From: Vibrio porteresiae DSM 19223 | Lineage (GTDB): Bacteria > Pseudomonadota > Gammaproteobacteria > Enterobacterales > Vibrionaceae | DNA length: 64,000 nucleotides | Direction of reading: 5' to 3' | Assembly (NCBI RefSeq): GCF_024347055.1 | Contig: NZ_AP024895.1 | Coordinates: 1,860,001-1,924,000, forward strand | Translations under genes and position numbers: made by a program | Notes under the pieces: generated by a model | What the model was told of the DNA's origin: nothing | Database searches by the model: none | The model's input: the letters and a program-made list of their open reading frames with translations, nothing else | Shown: positions 9,101 through 18,800 of the stretch, piece by piece | Layout: each line of letters starts with the position of its first letter | Position numbering within the stretch: the stretch's first letter is position 1

Positions 9101-10945
9101 GGCAAGATGATTCGCCGCATACTGCTCATGGCTTGGATTCTCTTCACTGCCAAACATCCACAGCACTTCATCTTCTGACATATGCAGCACTTCAACGGGG
9201 CTTTGCTGCTCTTCAAAGGAGACCACGCCATCGGAGAGTAAGAACTGCGGCGCACAATCTTGCACAATGTAATCGATGCGTTCCATTGGATAAGCAGGAT
9301 CAATCGGCACATACGCACCGCCCGCTTTCCATACTGCGACCAAAGCAATCAGCCAATCCCAACTGCGATCGCAACACACTGCCACTTTCACTTCAGGTCC
9401 TACGCCACGTTGGCGTAAATAGTGCGCCAATTGGTTTGCGCGTCGGTTGAGCGCATCGTAAGTGAGCTGCCCTTCTTCAACTGAAAGTGCGATGGCGTGT
9501 GGCGTGCGCTCAACCTGTTGTTCAAAAAGACGAAATACGGGTTGATGTGGACCAAAATCTTGTACTGTGTCATTCCAGCTCTGCCATTGTGCTAAGTCTT
9601 CGCGCATCATAATCGGATAGTCACCCAAACTGGATTGCTGGGTTACTTTGGTCACAGTGGTGTAAAAATGCATTAAGCGCTGAAAGTGCCCATCGAGAGT
9701 AACATCATCATAGAGGGCGCGGTTGGCATCAATACAGAGCTCAAGACCATGCTCTGCGCCGCGGTCACAGACGTTGATCGACAAGTCATCCAGTGGCCCC
9801 AATGAAACATTGTTGGCTTGTACTGGTAGCCCGCCAAAAGTCATGTCGTATTCAAACGGCAAAATGTTAATGTGGGTCAGTACTAGCGCATCATCAACAT
9901 TAATTAAGCCTAATTCCTGACTAAGCTCTTCCCCGCGATAATTTTGGTGACGCACCATGCTTAAGACTCGCGCTTGAACTTGTTCAACTAACTCGGCGAG
10001 TGTCGCGCTAGGATCGATCGTTAAGCGCAGCGGTAACACATTCGACATCATTCCTGCATAGCGGCGTGCAGCTTTGCTGCTGCGTCCAGTCATAGGACAT
10101 CCTACCAGTAGGTCTTGCTCACCCGTTATGCGATACAAAAACAGGGCGGTAATAGCGATAAGCAGTTGTGGCAAAGGTGTACCAAGATCTGCGGCTAAGC
10201 GGCGCAGCGCTTGATGGGTCTCTTCAGGCAAGTAAGATTGACGACGCACAATGCCAGTGCACACCGCACGACGTTCACCCAAACTCAAGGGTGTTGGCAT
10301 GCCAGCCATCTGCTCAAGCCAATATTGGCGATCTTTTTGATAGGCATTACTGGTGCGATAACGTTCTTCACTCTCAAGCACTTTGCTCAGCGGCGTAAAA
10401 TCACATTCAGGAATCGGTTCTTTGCCCATCATGGCACTGTATACCTGAGCGACGCGAGATGAGAGTAACTGAGCGCCAAAACCATCAATGATCAAATGGT
10501 GGGCGCAGGCGAAATACCAAAAACAGGTCGGACTTAACTTCAATACCGCGAGAGAAAACAAGCGATCGTAATCCCAATCCCAAGCACGCTGACTCTCCTG
10601 CTCGACCCAATCACGCGCCATTTGCTGGGGATCAGCAGCGTCACTGCAATCGATTACAGGAATAACGTAAGGCTGATGAACGATCGTCTGTTGTAACGGC
10701 CCCATTTGACCCGGATAAAAAATGCGTTGGAACGATTCTGTTTCTTTCAGTGTGTGTTGAAATGCATCGAGAAGAACCGCTATATCCACTTCCCCATCAA
10801 TCTGCAAATATTCGGTAATCTTAAAGACTTTAGGATTGGCTTCTAAATTCAATTGTTGCGCGAACCACATTCCCTGTTGAGCAGAAGACAATGGCATCGC
10901 CAACGTTTCATCACGTAATAGTGATAAACGGTGCTGTTTTTCCAT
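6155..10945 (-). CDS. NRPS-D, single-module synthetase C-A-T-TE(inactive)-TE
   Basis: About 1596 residues from the ATG at 10945. The open frame extends to a TTG at 11020, but the ATG just before MEKQHRLSLL fits the family start better. Order: EntF-like/starter C domain (about 17-455, HHLIIDGFG), A domain (about 470-950, YIIYTSGSTGKPKG; pocket D-A-W-F-L-G-N-V-V, leucine), carrier domain (DNFFELGGHSLLAVQL, about 1000), then two thioesterase-like domains. In the first, the nucleophile elbow is GRGAAG in place of GxSxG, and the region equivalent to GEH of the NRPS-C first TE reads GEK, so both Ser and His are lost. The second has GHSFGG, a later D, and a C-terminal NHMQLL and looks intact. C-A-T resembles the start of NRPS-E and TE-TE resembles the end of NRPS-C. 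Taken alone it would load an acyl group onto Leu and release it. Acting in trans with another subunit is equally possible. Confidence 0.93.
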   Translation of the reverse strand: MEKQHRLSLLRDETLAMPLSSAQQGMWFAQQLNLEANPKVFKITEYLQIDGEVDIAVLLDAFQHTLKETESFQRIFYPGQMGPLQQTIVHQPYVIPVIDCSDAADPQQMARDWVEQESQRAWDWDYDRLFSLAVLKLSPTCFWYFACAHHLIIDGFGAQLLSSRVAQVYSAMMGKEPIPECDFTPLSKVLESEERYRTSNAYQKDRQYWLEQMAGMPTPLSLGERRAVCTGIVRRQSYLPEETHQALRRLAADLGTPLPQLLIAITALFLYRITGEQDLLVGCPMTGRSSKAARRYAGMMSNVLPLRLTIDPSATLAELVEQVQARVLSMVRHQNYRGEELSQELGLINVDDALVLTHINILPFEYDMTFGGLPVQANNVSLGPLDDLSINVCDRGAEHGLELCIDANRALYDDVTLDGHFQRLMHFYTTVTKVTQQSSLGDYPIMMREDLAQWQSWNDTVQDFGPHQPVFRLFEQQVERTPHAIALSVEEGQLTYDALNRRANQLAHYLRQRGVGPEVKVAVCCDRSWDWLIALVAVWKAGGAYVPIDPAYPMERIDYIVQDCAPQFLLSDGVVSFEEQQSPVEVLHMSEDEVLWMFGSEENPSHEQYAANHLAYIIYTSGSTGKPKGVMVEHCTLTNLVHWHNQAFAVTSASVVSSVAGMGFDATVWEVWPALCVGAELCAPKLAVTRDPQQLLSWWVNQPVQVSFLPTPIAELAFAQDVAPATLKTLLVGGDKLTRHAPAKAHYELVNNYGPTETTVVTTSGSMTNADILHIGKPIANSRIYVLDERQKRVPCGVTGEIYIGGAGVARGYINLPEQTASRFLPDPFADLPHARMYRTGDLARWCPDGTLEYRGRNDSQVKIRGFRIELGEIAHGVQACQGVELAVVTVVNDRQDKRIVAYYTVSQETGVVPTPNSIHQELSDTLPSYMMPSAYVELAQMPLTANGKVDYRALPKPTEGAFIQREYQAPQGDVELRLAQIWQHLLGVERVGRQDNFFELGGHSLLAVQLIEQLRQQGDELAIKALFTHPTLAQLATQVNGAAIESNGAHHDVEDELIELSHHNELTPLQKDILQQRTRAEQLAEPLFALHERYRHPDYLNQLISQVRSTGTQTPLFYFGDEQENAAWVAQLSDAVDADIPLYRILCGENVFAELNTIQKLADYYVHAIRQYQPQGPYRLVGRGAAGIIAYEVAAQLMGIDQQVSYLGLIDCWAATTHAQQLRLIEHSPVSVVPLLDAQTGQAWIEHEYQIHRLPLTLHLFVSQADDSTLGWENYYSASQLTMTISGEKSAYITPEQVAKKLNRDLSAAHLTTEALHYDPLIPLQTGNPDGDIAICIPGGGDNVFAFVDLVEQMDNTMTIVGLQPRGLWGDLPAHTQVQAAARCYLEAILPLMHGVKSVEDQDQRRKVHIIGHSFGGWVALELTQLLEQEGIELAELVMADTQPPQAVQREYSDLEVIAYLAGLMEMHGITLPMTWEILETLEPTQRIAKVYHQLVSKGALPAATTLDQFMGIVRVFAANLRTGYQPEQWPVAPIRLLLSTQTSQAQFGSATPDSEQTLWLKHLPKLEVAHCAVNHMQLLKKRHVHQLMELIHSH

Positions 10946-11038
10946 ATTAAATAACCCGCATTTTACACAATAAAAATGGGCCCTTTTGTATGAAACAAAA
11001 AGACAAAGATTCAAAGCCAAACGTTACTTTCAAGTGAT

Positions 11039-11068
11039 ATGGATAACCAAATTTATTTGGTTATCCAT
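11039..11068 (-). other. intercistronic stem-loop between ABC transporter and NRPS-D
   Basis: A perfect 13-bp inverted repeat, ATGGATAACCAAA / TTTGGTTATCCAT with a 4-nt loop, about 25 nt after the transporter stop and about 95 nt before the NRPS-D start. No T-run follows on the minus strand, so it is a poor terminator. mRNA stabilisation, processing or partial attenuation are alternatives. Confidence 0.6.
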
Positions 11069-11092
11069 TATTGTTATAGTATTTACTTTTCT

Positions 11093-12772
11093 TTACGCAA
11101 ATATTCTTTGTAGATTAACTTCACTTTGTGATAAACGAATATCCTCTACCAACCTCCCACTTTCAAAGCGTAATAATTGGTCAGCTAATTCGAAATATTT
11201 ATCATCGTGTGTAATCACTAATACAAGTTTATTTTGACGTTTTAATTGCGGAATAATTTCAGTATAAAAAAGTTCTCTGAATCTTGGGTCTTGGTCTGCT
11301 GCCCATTCGTCATATAAACAAATTGGACAATTTTCAATATACGACATAACCAAGGCCAAGCGTTTCTTTTGCCCTTGTGACAGAGCCGTTGATGAGAAAC
11401 ACCCATGATGGGTAGACACTTTTTTATCCATCTCTAACTCTTGTAGAAACGGCACAATATCTTCGTCTTTTGCTAACTCACCATCAGGTGCAAGCACATG
11501 ATTAAAAAGATGAAAATCCGAAAATATAGCTGAGCATAATCCTTGATAACTCTCCAGTTCATCAACCTGACTGATTGGCTTATCATCCAAACTAATCGTA
11601 CCGCTGGTGGCCTGATACAAACCAAGCAGTAACTTAGCGAATGTGGATTTACCACTACCATTTCCACCGGTCAAATAAACTGCGTCACCTCGTTTCAGTT
11701 GAGTCGTAATAGGCCCGACAGAAAAATGATAATCATCTAACCCACTATTTTCATACTCAAAACAAAGCTGGTCTATTTTAATTTCATTCCACTGTTTCAT
11801 ATCAACTGTATTTACATCATTTTGGATACGTATCGCAAAATTTGATGAATTATTTAAATCGAGACTTTCAATATTTCGATAAGAAGCAGAGAAATCACTC
11901 ATTTGATTTAATGATCCGACCACACTCTCCAATGGATTAATCATATATAATATAGTTAATACAAAACTAACTATCGTATTGAGTGATATTTCCGGCCAAT
12001 AATTGGCCGCACCAAAGACAATCACACCAATAACAAAGAAGACTAACGTCGATGCCATGCTATTTAACATCGTAAACAGCACCGATACTTTAATACTGCG
12101 CTCTTTAATATCGGCAAAATTGCGCAGCAAAATACTTTGGTAAACAAATTTGCGTCGTTTGGCATTAATACTGAGCTCTTTGGCCCCATTCACTAACGTC
12201 GTTAAGCCATCAAACAGTTCATCTTCATGACCACGCAAGATACGGTAGTGACGCAAACCAATGCCCAAAAATAGGCGAGCCAGTAACACAATGGCCGTGA
12301 TCAGCACAAACACCACGCTAAACAGCTGCCAAGAGAGAAAAACCAAATAACCTAAGCAGAGCAGCACCGTCACAAAACTGTAGATGAACCCAGGCATGAT
12401 CAGCAGCCCATCCGAAAGCTTAGCCGCATCGGTTTTCATCGCAGCAAGAATGCGATGCCCACCAAGGCGTTCAATAGTGGCATATTGAGTACAGAGTAAG
12501 CGTCTAGCTAATTCATCACGAAACTCATACACCACTTGAGCGCTCAACTTCGCCAATAAGTAACGCGAACCCAACCCAAACAGCAGCACGCCCAATACCG
12601 CTGAACCAAACAGGGCAAAATCACTCCAATTAATTAGATGAGACTCACTGAGCGCAGCCAGCTGAGTGGTAATGATTTTCAGCATACCAAGCCCCGCTAA
12701 TGCGCCTAAAATGCTGAAAAAAGTTGCCGTCAAAATCGGCCATTTAAAACGTAATAAAATGGATTTAAACAT
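11093..12772 (-). CDS. cyclic-peptide-type export ABC transporter, fused membrane and ATPase domains
   Basis: 559 residues. The N-terminal half (about 1-310) is a multi-helix membrane domain with hydrophobic runs near residues 15-35, 52-72, 128-170 and 240-295. The C-terminal half (about 325-559) is an ABC ATPase: Walker A TGGNGSGKST, signature LSQGQKKR, Walker B CLYDEWAADQDP and the switch His in LVITHDD. The half-transporter architecture and DEWAADQDP resemble the SyrD/PvdE/YojI family, which exports peptides or peptide precursors from the cytoplasm. It should act as a homodimer in the inner membrane. The start has GAGG six bases upstream. It lies between NRPS-C and NRPS-D on the same strand, 92 bases after the NRPS-C stop, so it is most likely the exporter of the product or of its precursor. 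Confidence 0.92.
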   Translation of the reverse strand: MFKSILLRFKWPILTATFFSILGALAGLGMLKIITTQLAALSESHLINWSDFALFGSAVLGVLLFGLGSRYLLAKLSAQVVYEFRDELARRLLCTQYATIERLGGHRILAAMKTDAAKLSDGLLIMPGFIYSFVTVLLCLGYLVFLSWQLFSVVFVLITAIVLLARLFLGIGLRHYRILRGHEDELFDGLTTLVNGAKELSINAKRRKFVYQSILLRNFADIKERSIKVSVLFTMLNSMASTLVFFVIGVIVFGAANYWPEISLNTIVSFVLTILYMINPLESVVGSLNQMSDFSASYRNIESLDLNNSSNFAIRIQNDVNTVDMKQWNEIKIDQLCFEYENSGLDDYHFSVGPITTQLKRGDAVYLTGGNGSGKSTFAKLLLGLYQATSGTISLDDKPISQVDELESYQGLCSAIFSDFHLFNHVLAPDGELAKDEDIVPFLQELEMDKKVSTHHGCFSSTALSQGQKKRLALVMSYIENCPICLYDEWAADQDPRFRELFYTEIIPQLKRQNKLVLVITHDDKYFELADQLLRFESGRLVEDIRLSQSEVNLQRIFA

Positions 12773-12831
12773 CTCTAACCTCGGTGTTTATCCATAAGGA
12801 GCTCAGTCATGAGCATCCTCAGTGATGCAAC

Positions 12832-12853
12832 GCTGCCCAGCTAGCTGGGCAGC
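12832..12853 (-). other. intercistronic palindrome between NRPS-C and ABC transporter
   Basis: A perfect 22-base palindrome with arms GCTGCCCAGCT/AGCTGGGCAGC, 11 nt after the NRPS-C stop. It forms a very stable stem on either strand but is followed by mixed sequence, not a T-run, on the minus strand. Probably not a simple terminator, since the exporter follows closely; a role in 3'-end protection or in tuning downstream expression is possible. Confidence 0.6.
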
Positions 12854-12864
12854 CATAAGCTCGC

Positions 12865-15800
12865 CTATAGCGCAATCAGCTGGGCAAGTTGTTGAACGTA
12901 AGGTGCTTTTAACAAACGCACATGATTGGCGGTCGACTGTGCAATCTCGATCGTTGGCTGCCAAGCTAACCATCCTTGTCGCTGCAGTGCCGTCGCTTCT
13001 TGAGAAAGCAGCAACCCAATTGGCGCTTGAGGTTGTCGCTCTGGCCAATAGCTGGTGCGAATGTTGGTGGCAAAGACGCGGAAGATCCCCTCTAAGTGAT
13101 TCACCCGCGATGTGGCTGGCATCACGCGCTGAGCAATTAAACTTTGATGTACGCGGCGCAGACGTTCGTTGAACGAAAGCGACTCGAGAATTTCTGCCGA
13201 TAAGTGCAATTCCACGCCCTGCATCTCAAACAGAGAAACCAACTTCATCATCGCCGCCACGTCGGTGTACTCTTGCTGCTCTGGATTCGGAACTCGGGAA
13301 TCCGCAATGGTTAATGATGCCACCGGAATGCCCATCTCCTCCAACTGATTGACCAGTTCTAATGCCACCCAGCCACCAAACGAGTGACCCACAATATGCA
13401 GCGGTTGATCACTGAGATGTTTTTGTAACGCGTGACAGTAGAAGCTGGCGGCCGCCTTCACCGAAGCATGCGGAGCTTCTTTGCCCCACAAACCGCGCGG
13501 TTGCAGACCGTAGATACTCACGTCATCGCCTATCTGCTGTGCCAAGTCCATAAAGCTAAACACATTATCGCCAGCACCTGGGATACAGAACACCTGAGCA
13601 CAATCGCCTTTACCGAGTTGCAGTTTCACCACCGGATCATAGGTGTGATTCGACTGCGCTTCTTTGTGATGGGCACGAGCCTGTATGGCTTGGCTAATCG
13701 CTGCCCCTGTTGACTCAACATAAGGCTCAGAAATAAGCAATTGGTGTTCTCCAGCTAATGGAATAACGCGAATTGCATCGCTAGGCAGTACCTGATCCCA
13801 CGCCAGATAAGGATCGTGCAATCCTTGCTCTTCAACGGGGCGTTGCTGGGCAACAAATAGGTCGAGAACCACAGGTAAACTTGGTGCCTGATAATCTGCG
13901 TGAAGCAGATCTCTTCGATGAATCAGCCAGTTATAATAATATTCTGCATTCCAATCCCCAGGTAAGATAGCCATTTTTTGTGCCAGACAAAAATGGTCCT
14001 GCCACCGCTCACTTTCCGTCAGCAGTACTCGCACCTCTTCTTCTGAGATACCTGAATCGGTGCCATTGACCACTTGATACTCGACTATCTCACGACTCAT
14101 AAAGGCAATTTCTTGCTCAATATCAGCAAAGCGCAGACCTTGGTGATGCTCCCGTTCAAACTGTGGCGCTATCGCCCAGCGGTCGATAACCCCGAGAAAC
14201 TCAATCTGCTCATCTTGACCCATCAATTGAGCGGCGATTTCGTACGCCATAGTGCCGCCAAATGACCAACCCACTAGGCGATATGGACCATGGGGCTGAA
14301 TTTGACGAATCGCGCGAACATAATGCTCTGCCACTTTTTGCACTGTTTTTAGTGACGGCTTACGGCGATCAGGCGCGACCAAACCATAGACAGGAATCTG
14401 CTCATTAATATGAGCCGTTAGCAGCGGGCCATAGAGGGTTTCACCACTCGCTTCCGGCACGATAAACAGCGGAGTCTCACTGCCAGTATCACGAAATGCG
14501 ATGGTTAAACGATCGCTGCCCGTTGGTTTTTGATCCGCCTGTTCTTGATGAGTAAGTCTCTGTGCTAGTTCACTCAAGACTGGCGTGCTAAACAAGGTCG
14601 CTAAATCGAGATTTAACCCGCGCTGTTGCAGCTGATTAACCAGTTTTACCGCCAATAAAGAGTGCCCACCCAGTTCAAAGAAATTGTCGAAACGCCCGAC
14701 TTGCGCAATGCCTAATAGCTCTTGCCACACAAGTGCTAGCATCAATTCCATCTCGGTTTGCGCTGCCACAAATTGCTGACGCACAAACGCCTCTTCCGCT
14801 GGCTCTGGCAGCGCTTTTCGATCCATTTTGCCGTTTGGGGTGAGTGGAATTGCCTCGATTTGCATCAGTGCCGCCGGCACCATGTACTCTGGCAAACGCT
14901 CGCCCATCTGCGCTTTAATCGCTTCAATTGAAAGTAACTGCTCAGAGGTAAAGTAACCCACCAGCTGCTTGTTGGCACTGGTGCCGCGGGCAATTACTAC
15001 AGCCTCTAAAACATCGCTACATCCTTTCAAGGCAGAGGAAATTTCGCCAAGCTCGACGCGAAAACCACGGATCTTCACTTGGTCATCGTTACGCCCTTGA
15101 TACTCGATAGTGCCATCAGCCAGCCAGCGTCCTACATCACCGGTTTTGTACATGGTGGCATTAGGGTCTGTGACAAATGGGTCACGCACAAAGCGCTCAG
15201 CAGTTAAGTCGTCACGGTTAAGGTAGCCGCGCGCTACTTGCACGCCACCGATAAAAATTTCTCCCGCTACGCCTAGCGGCGCAGGTTGACCTTGGCTATC
15301 GAGCACATACATGCGGGTATTGGCGACTGAGGAACCAATAGAGACTCTATCGCCGACCAAATCCCGCGGACAATGCCATTGGGTCACATCGACCGCCGCT
15401 TCGGTTGGACCGTAAAGGTTATGCAGCTCAACATGGGGCAGTGTTTGATATGTGCGACGAATCGTTTCTGCTGGCAAAGCTTCACCACTACAGAACATCA
15501 AACGCAGGCTTGAACAACGTGAGTGTTCCGTGCCTTCCAAGAACATCTGCAGCATCGGTGGTACAAAGTGCAAAATCGACACATGGCGACGCTCAATCAG
15601 CTCGCGCAAATAGCTTGGGTCTTTGTGGCCTTCGGGGTTGGCCATCACTAGCGTGGCACCCACCCACAGCGGTGCGAAGAATTCCCACACCGACACATCA
15701 AAACTAAATGGGGTTTTCTGCAATATCACGTCATCGCAGTTAAAGCCATAATCATCGACCATCCAGCTTAAACGGTTCACCACGCCGCGATGTTCGTTCA

Positions 15801-18800
15801 TCACGCCTTTGGGTTTACCCGTAGAACCTGAGGTGTAAATGATGTACGCCAAGTGACGCGATGTAAGCCCAAGCGCGTTAGGGTCGAGGTTCTGCGTCGA
15901 TTCACTCGCCCACGGTAAGTCGCCTGCGAAATTCACCACTTGTACCGATGCTGGAATCGCTCCTAAGCGGCTACGCAGTTCATTGGTGGTGATTAGAACC
16001 ACAGGTTGGCTATCTTGCACCATGTATTCCAAGCGATCTTCGGGATAACCAGGATCCATCGGCACATACGCGCCACCGGCTTTTAAAATCGCGACTAACG
16101 CCACCACCAATTCGCTACTGCGTTCGAGTGAAACCGCCACGCGACTGTCGGGACGTACGCCCTGTTTCACCAGCCAGTGAGCCAGTTGGTTTGCGTGCGC
16201 GTTTAGCTCGGCAAAGGTGAGTTCGGTTGGCAGCGTAAAACCTTGCTCGCTTTGCACCGCCACTTTGTGTGGCAATTTGGCAGCGGTCTCTTCAATGCGC
16301 TGCTGAATACAACTCTCGGTTGGATAGGCTTTTTCGGTTTGGTTGAACCCTTCTAGCACCCATTCACGTTCTGTCTGCGCCAGCACTTGTATTGATTCAA
16401 CGGGTGCTAAAGTATCGGCAACCAACTGTTCAAGCGCCGTGATCAGCATTTGTCCAACGCGCTGCGCGCCAACCGAACGTTCAACGTGCACATCAAGAGA
16501 GAAACCAGCACCAATATGATCGTTGATGTTCATGCTGACTGGATAGCTGGTGCGCTCTTCGCTGAAGATCACCTCACTAGCGAAAGAGGCATCGTTTTGC
16601 TCATCGGCGGCCGCTTGGTAACGGTAATTGACCATGCTGCTAAAGAGCGGCGTTTTCGCTGGCAAACCACTGCATTGCTGCGCTAATGAGAGCGGTGCAT
16701 GTTCATGCTCTAACAGCTCCGCCAAGGATTGATGCGTCGCTTTGAGTGCGTGCGCGATACTTTGCCCTTGCAGGTGTACGCGCACCGGTAAGGTATTTAA
16801 GAACATTCCTAAGGCTTTATCGGCCGATTCGCCCGCATTCATTCGGCCAAACAGCACCGTACCAAACACCACTTCGCTGCGCCCCACTGTGTGGGACAGC
16901 ACGATGCCCCACGCTAAGTGGAACAAAGAGGCGGCACTGATGTGCTGCTCGTTCACTAAAGCGCGAATACGCTGAGCCAAATCGTCAGGCAGTTCAATAT
17001 GCTGCTGCGTCTCTTGGGCGAGATCCGCTTCAAGCAAACCAAAGGGAGCGCATGGCTCATCGATATGGGCGAGTTCACGGCGGAAATAAGCTTGATGAAC
17101 TTCGTCTTCTTGCTCCATGCGCGTACGCGCCACAAACTGACGAAATGGTACAGAAGGAGTCAGTTGCTCTTCTTTGCCACTTAAGATCGCCATCACCTCA
17201 GCCACCATCAACTCTAGCGTTGTATGGTCGTTACACAAATGGTGAATCAGCAAGCAGAGTAACCAGCGTCCATTGGCTTTATCTTCAACACGATAAGCTC
17301 GAATTAACGGCGCGTGATGCAAATCCATTCGAGTGAATTCTGGGGAAAAATGACGTTGCAGCTGAAGCGCCACATCCTCTTCACCAGTGAGTACCACGTC
17401 TTGAATCGTGATTTCAGCGCTACGCCATACCACTTGTACTGGCTCTTGCAGACCTTCCCAAGCAATTGCCGTACGTAAAATATCGTGACGTGCGACCACT
17501 TGATTCAGTGCGCTAACGAATTTTTCCAGTGACTCCTGCTGTGTAAACGCTTGAATAAAGCGGCTGACATACGGGTCGCCTTGGGTTGCCAACATATGGT
17601 GGAACAGCATCCCTTCTTGCAGTGGCGCGAGTGGGTAAATATCTTGAATATTGCTCATGCCACCAGGCACCTGTTTGGCGATCTGATCGATCTCTTTTTG
17701 TGACAATGTCACCAATGGCAATAGATCTGGCGTGATGTAATGGCATGTCTGCGGAATCAAGTTCTCGGCAATCGCCACTTGTTGACGCTGAGCCACCAAG
17801 CTTGCTGCTACGTCTGCCAATACCGGTTGACTAAAGAGCACCTTGATTTTCAGCTCCCAACCTTGACGGCGTAAGTTTTCAATCAGTTGAATCGCCAGCA
17901 ATGAGTGCCCGCCCAGTTCAAAGAAACTGTCAAAGCGCCCCACTTGTTCAGTGCCCAGCAGTTGTTGCCAAAGTGACGCCAATAACCGCTCTTGCTCGCC
18001 TTGCGGCGCAACATAAACACGATGCACAAACGCTTCTTCCGCTGGCTCTGGCAGAGCTTTGCGATCCATTTTGCCGTTTGGCGTGAGCGGAATCGCCTCG
18101 ATTTGCATCAGCGCTGCCGGCACCATGTACTCTGGCAATCGCTCGCCCATCTGGGCTTTAATCGCTTCGATTGAAAGCACTTGTTCCGAGGTAAAATAGC
18201 CCACCAGCTGCTTGTTGGCACTGGTGCCACGGGCAATCACCACGGCTTCGAGCACATCCGTGCATCCTTTCAGCGCAGAAGAAATTTCCCCTAGCTCGAC
18301 GCGGAAACCGCGGATTTTCACTTGGTCATCGTTACGCCCTTGATACTCAATGGTGCCATCAGCCAGCCAGCGTCCTACGTCCCCAGTCTTGTACATAGTG
18401 GCATTTTCATCAGCCACAAACGGGTCACGGACAAAGCGCTCAGCAGTTAAGTCGTCGCGGTTAAGGTAGCCGCGCGCCACTTGCACGCCGCCGATAAAAA
18501 TTTCTCCCGCTACGCCTAGCGGCGCAGGTTGACCTTGGCTATCAAGCACATACATACGGGTATTGGCGACCGATGAACCGATAGAGACTCTATCGCCGAC
18601 TAAATCCCGCGGGCAATGCCATTGGGTCACATCAACCGCTGCTTCGGTTGGACCGTAAAGGTTATGCAGCTCAACATGAGGCAGCGTTTGGTATGTGCGG
18701 CGAATGGTTTCTGCTGGCAAAGCTTCACCACTACAGAACATCAAACGCAGGCTTGGACAACGTGAGTGTTCCGTGCCTTCCAAGAACATCTGCAGCATTG

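Noticed and set aside
15405..15707. Plus-strand 100-codon frame with near-identical copies at 18648-18950 and 35028-35330
   Set aside because: The conservation is explained by the three duplicated Ser A-domain segments on the other strand.
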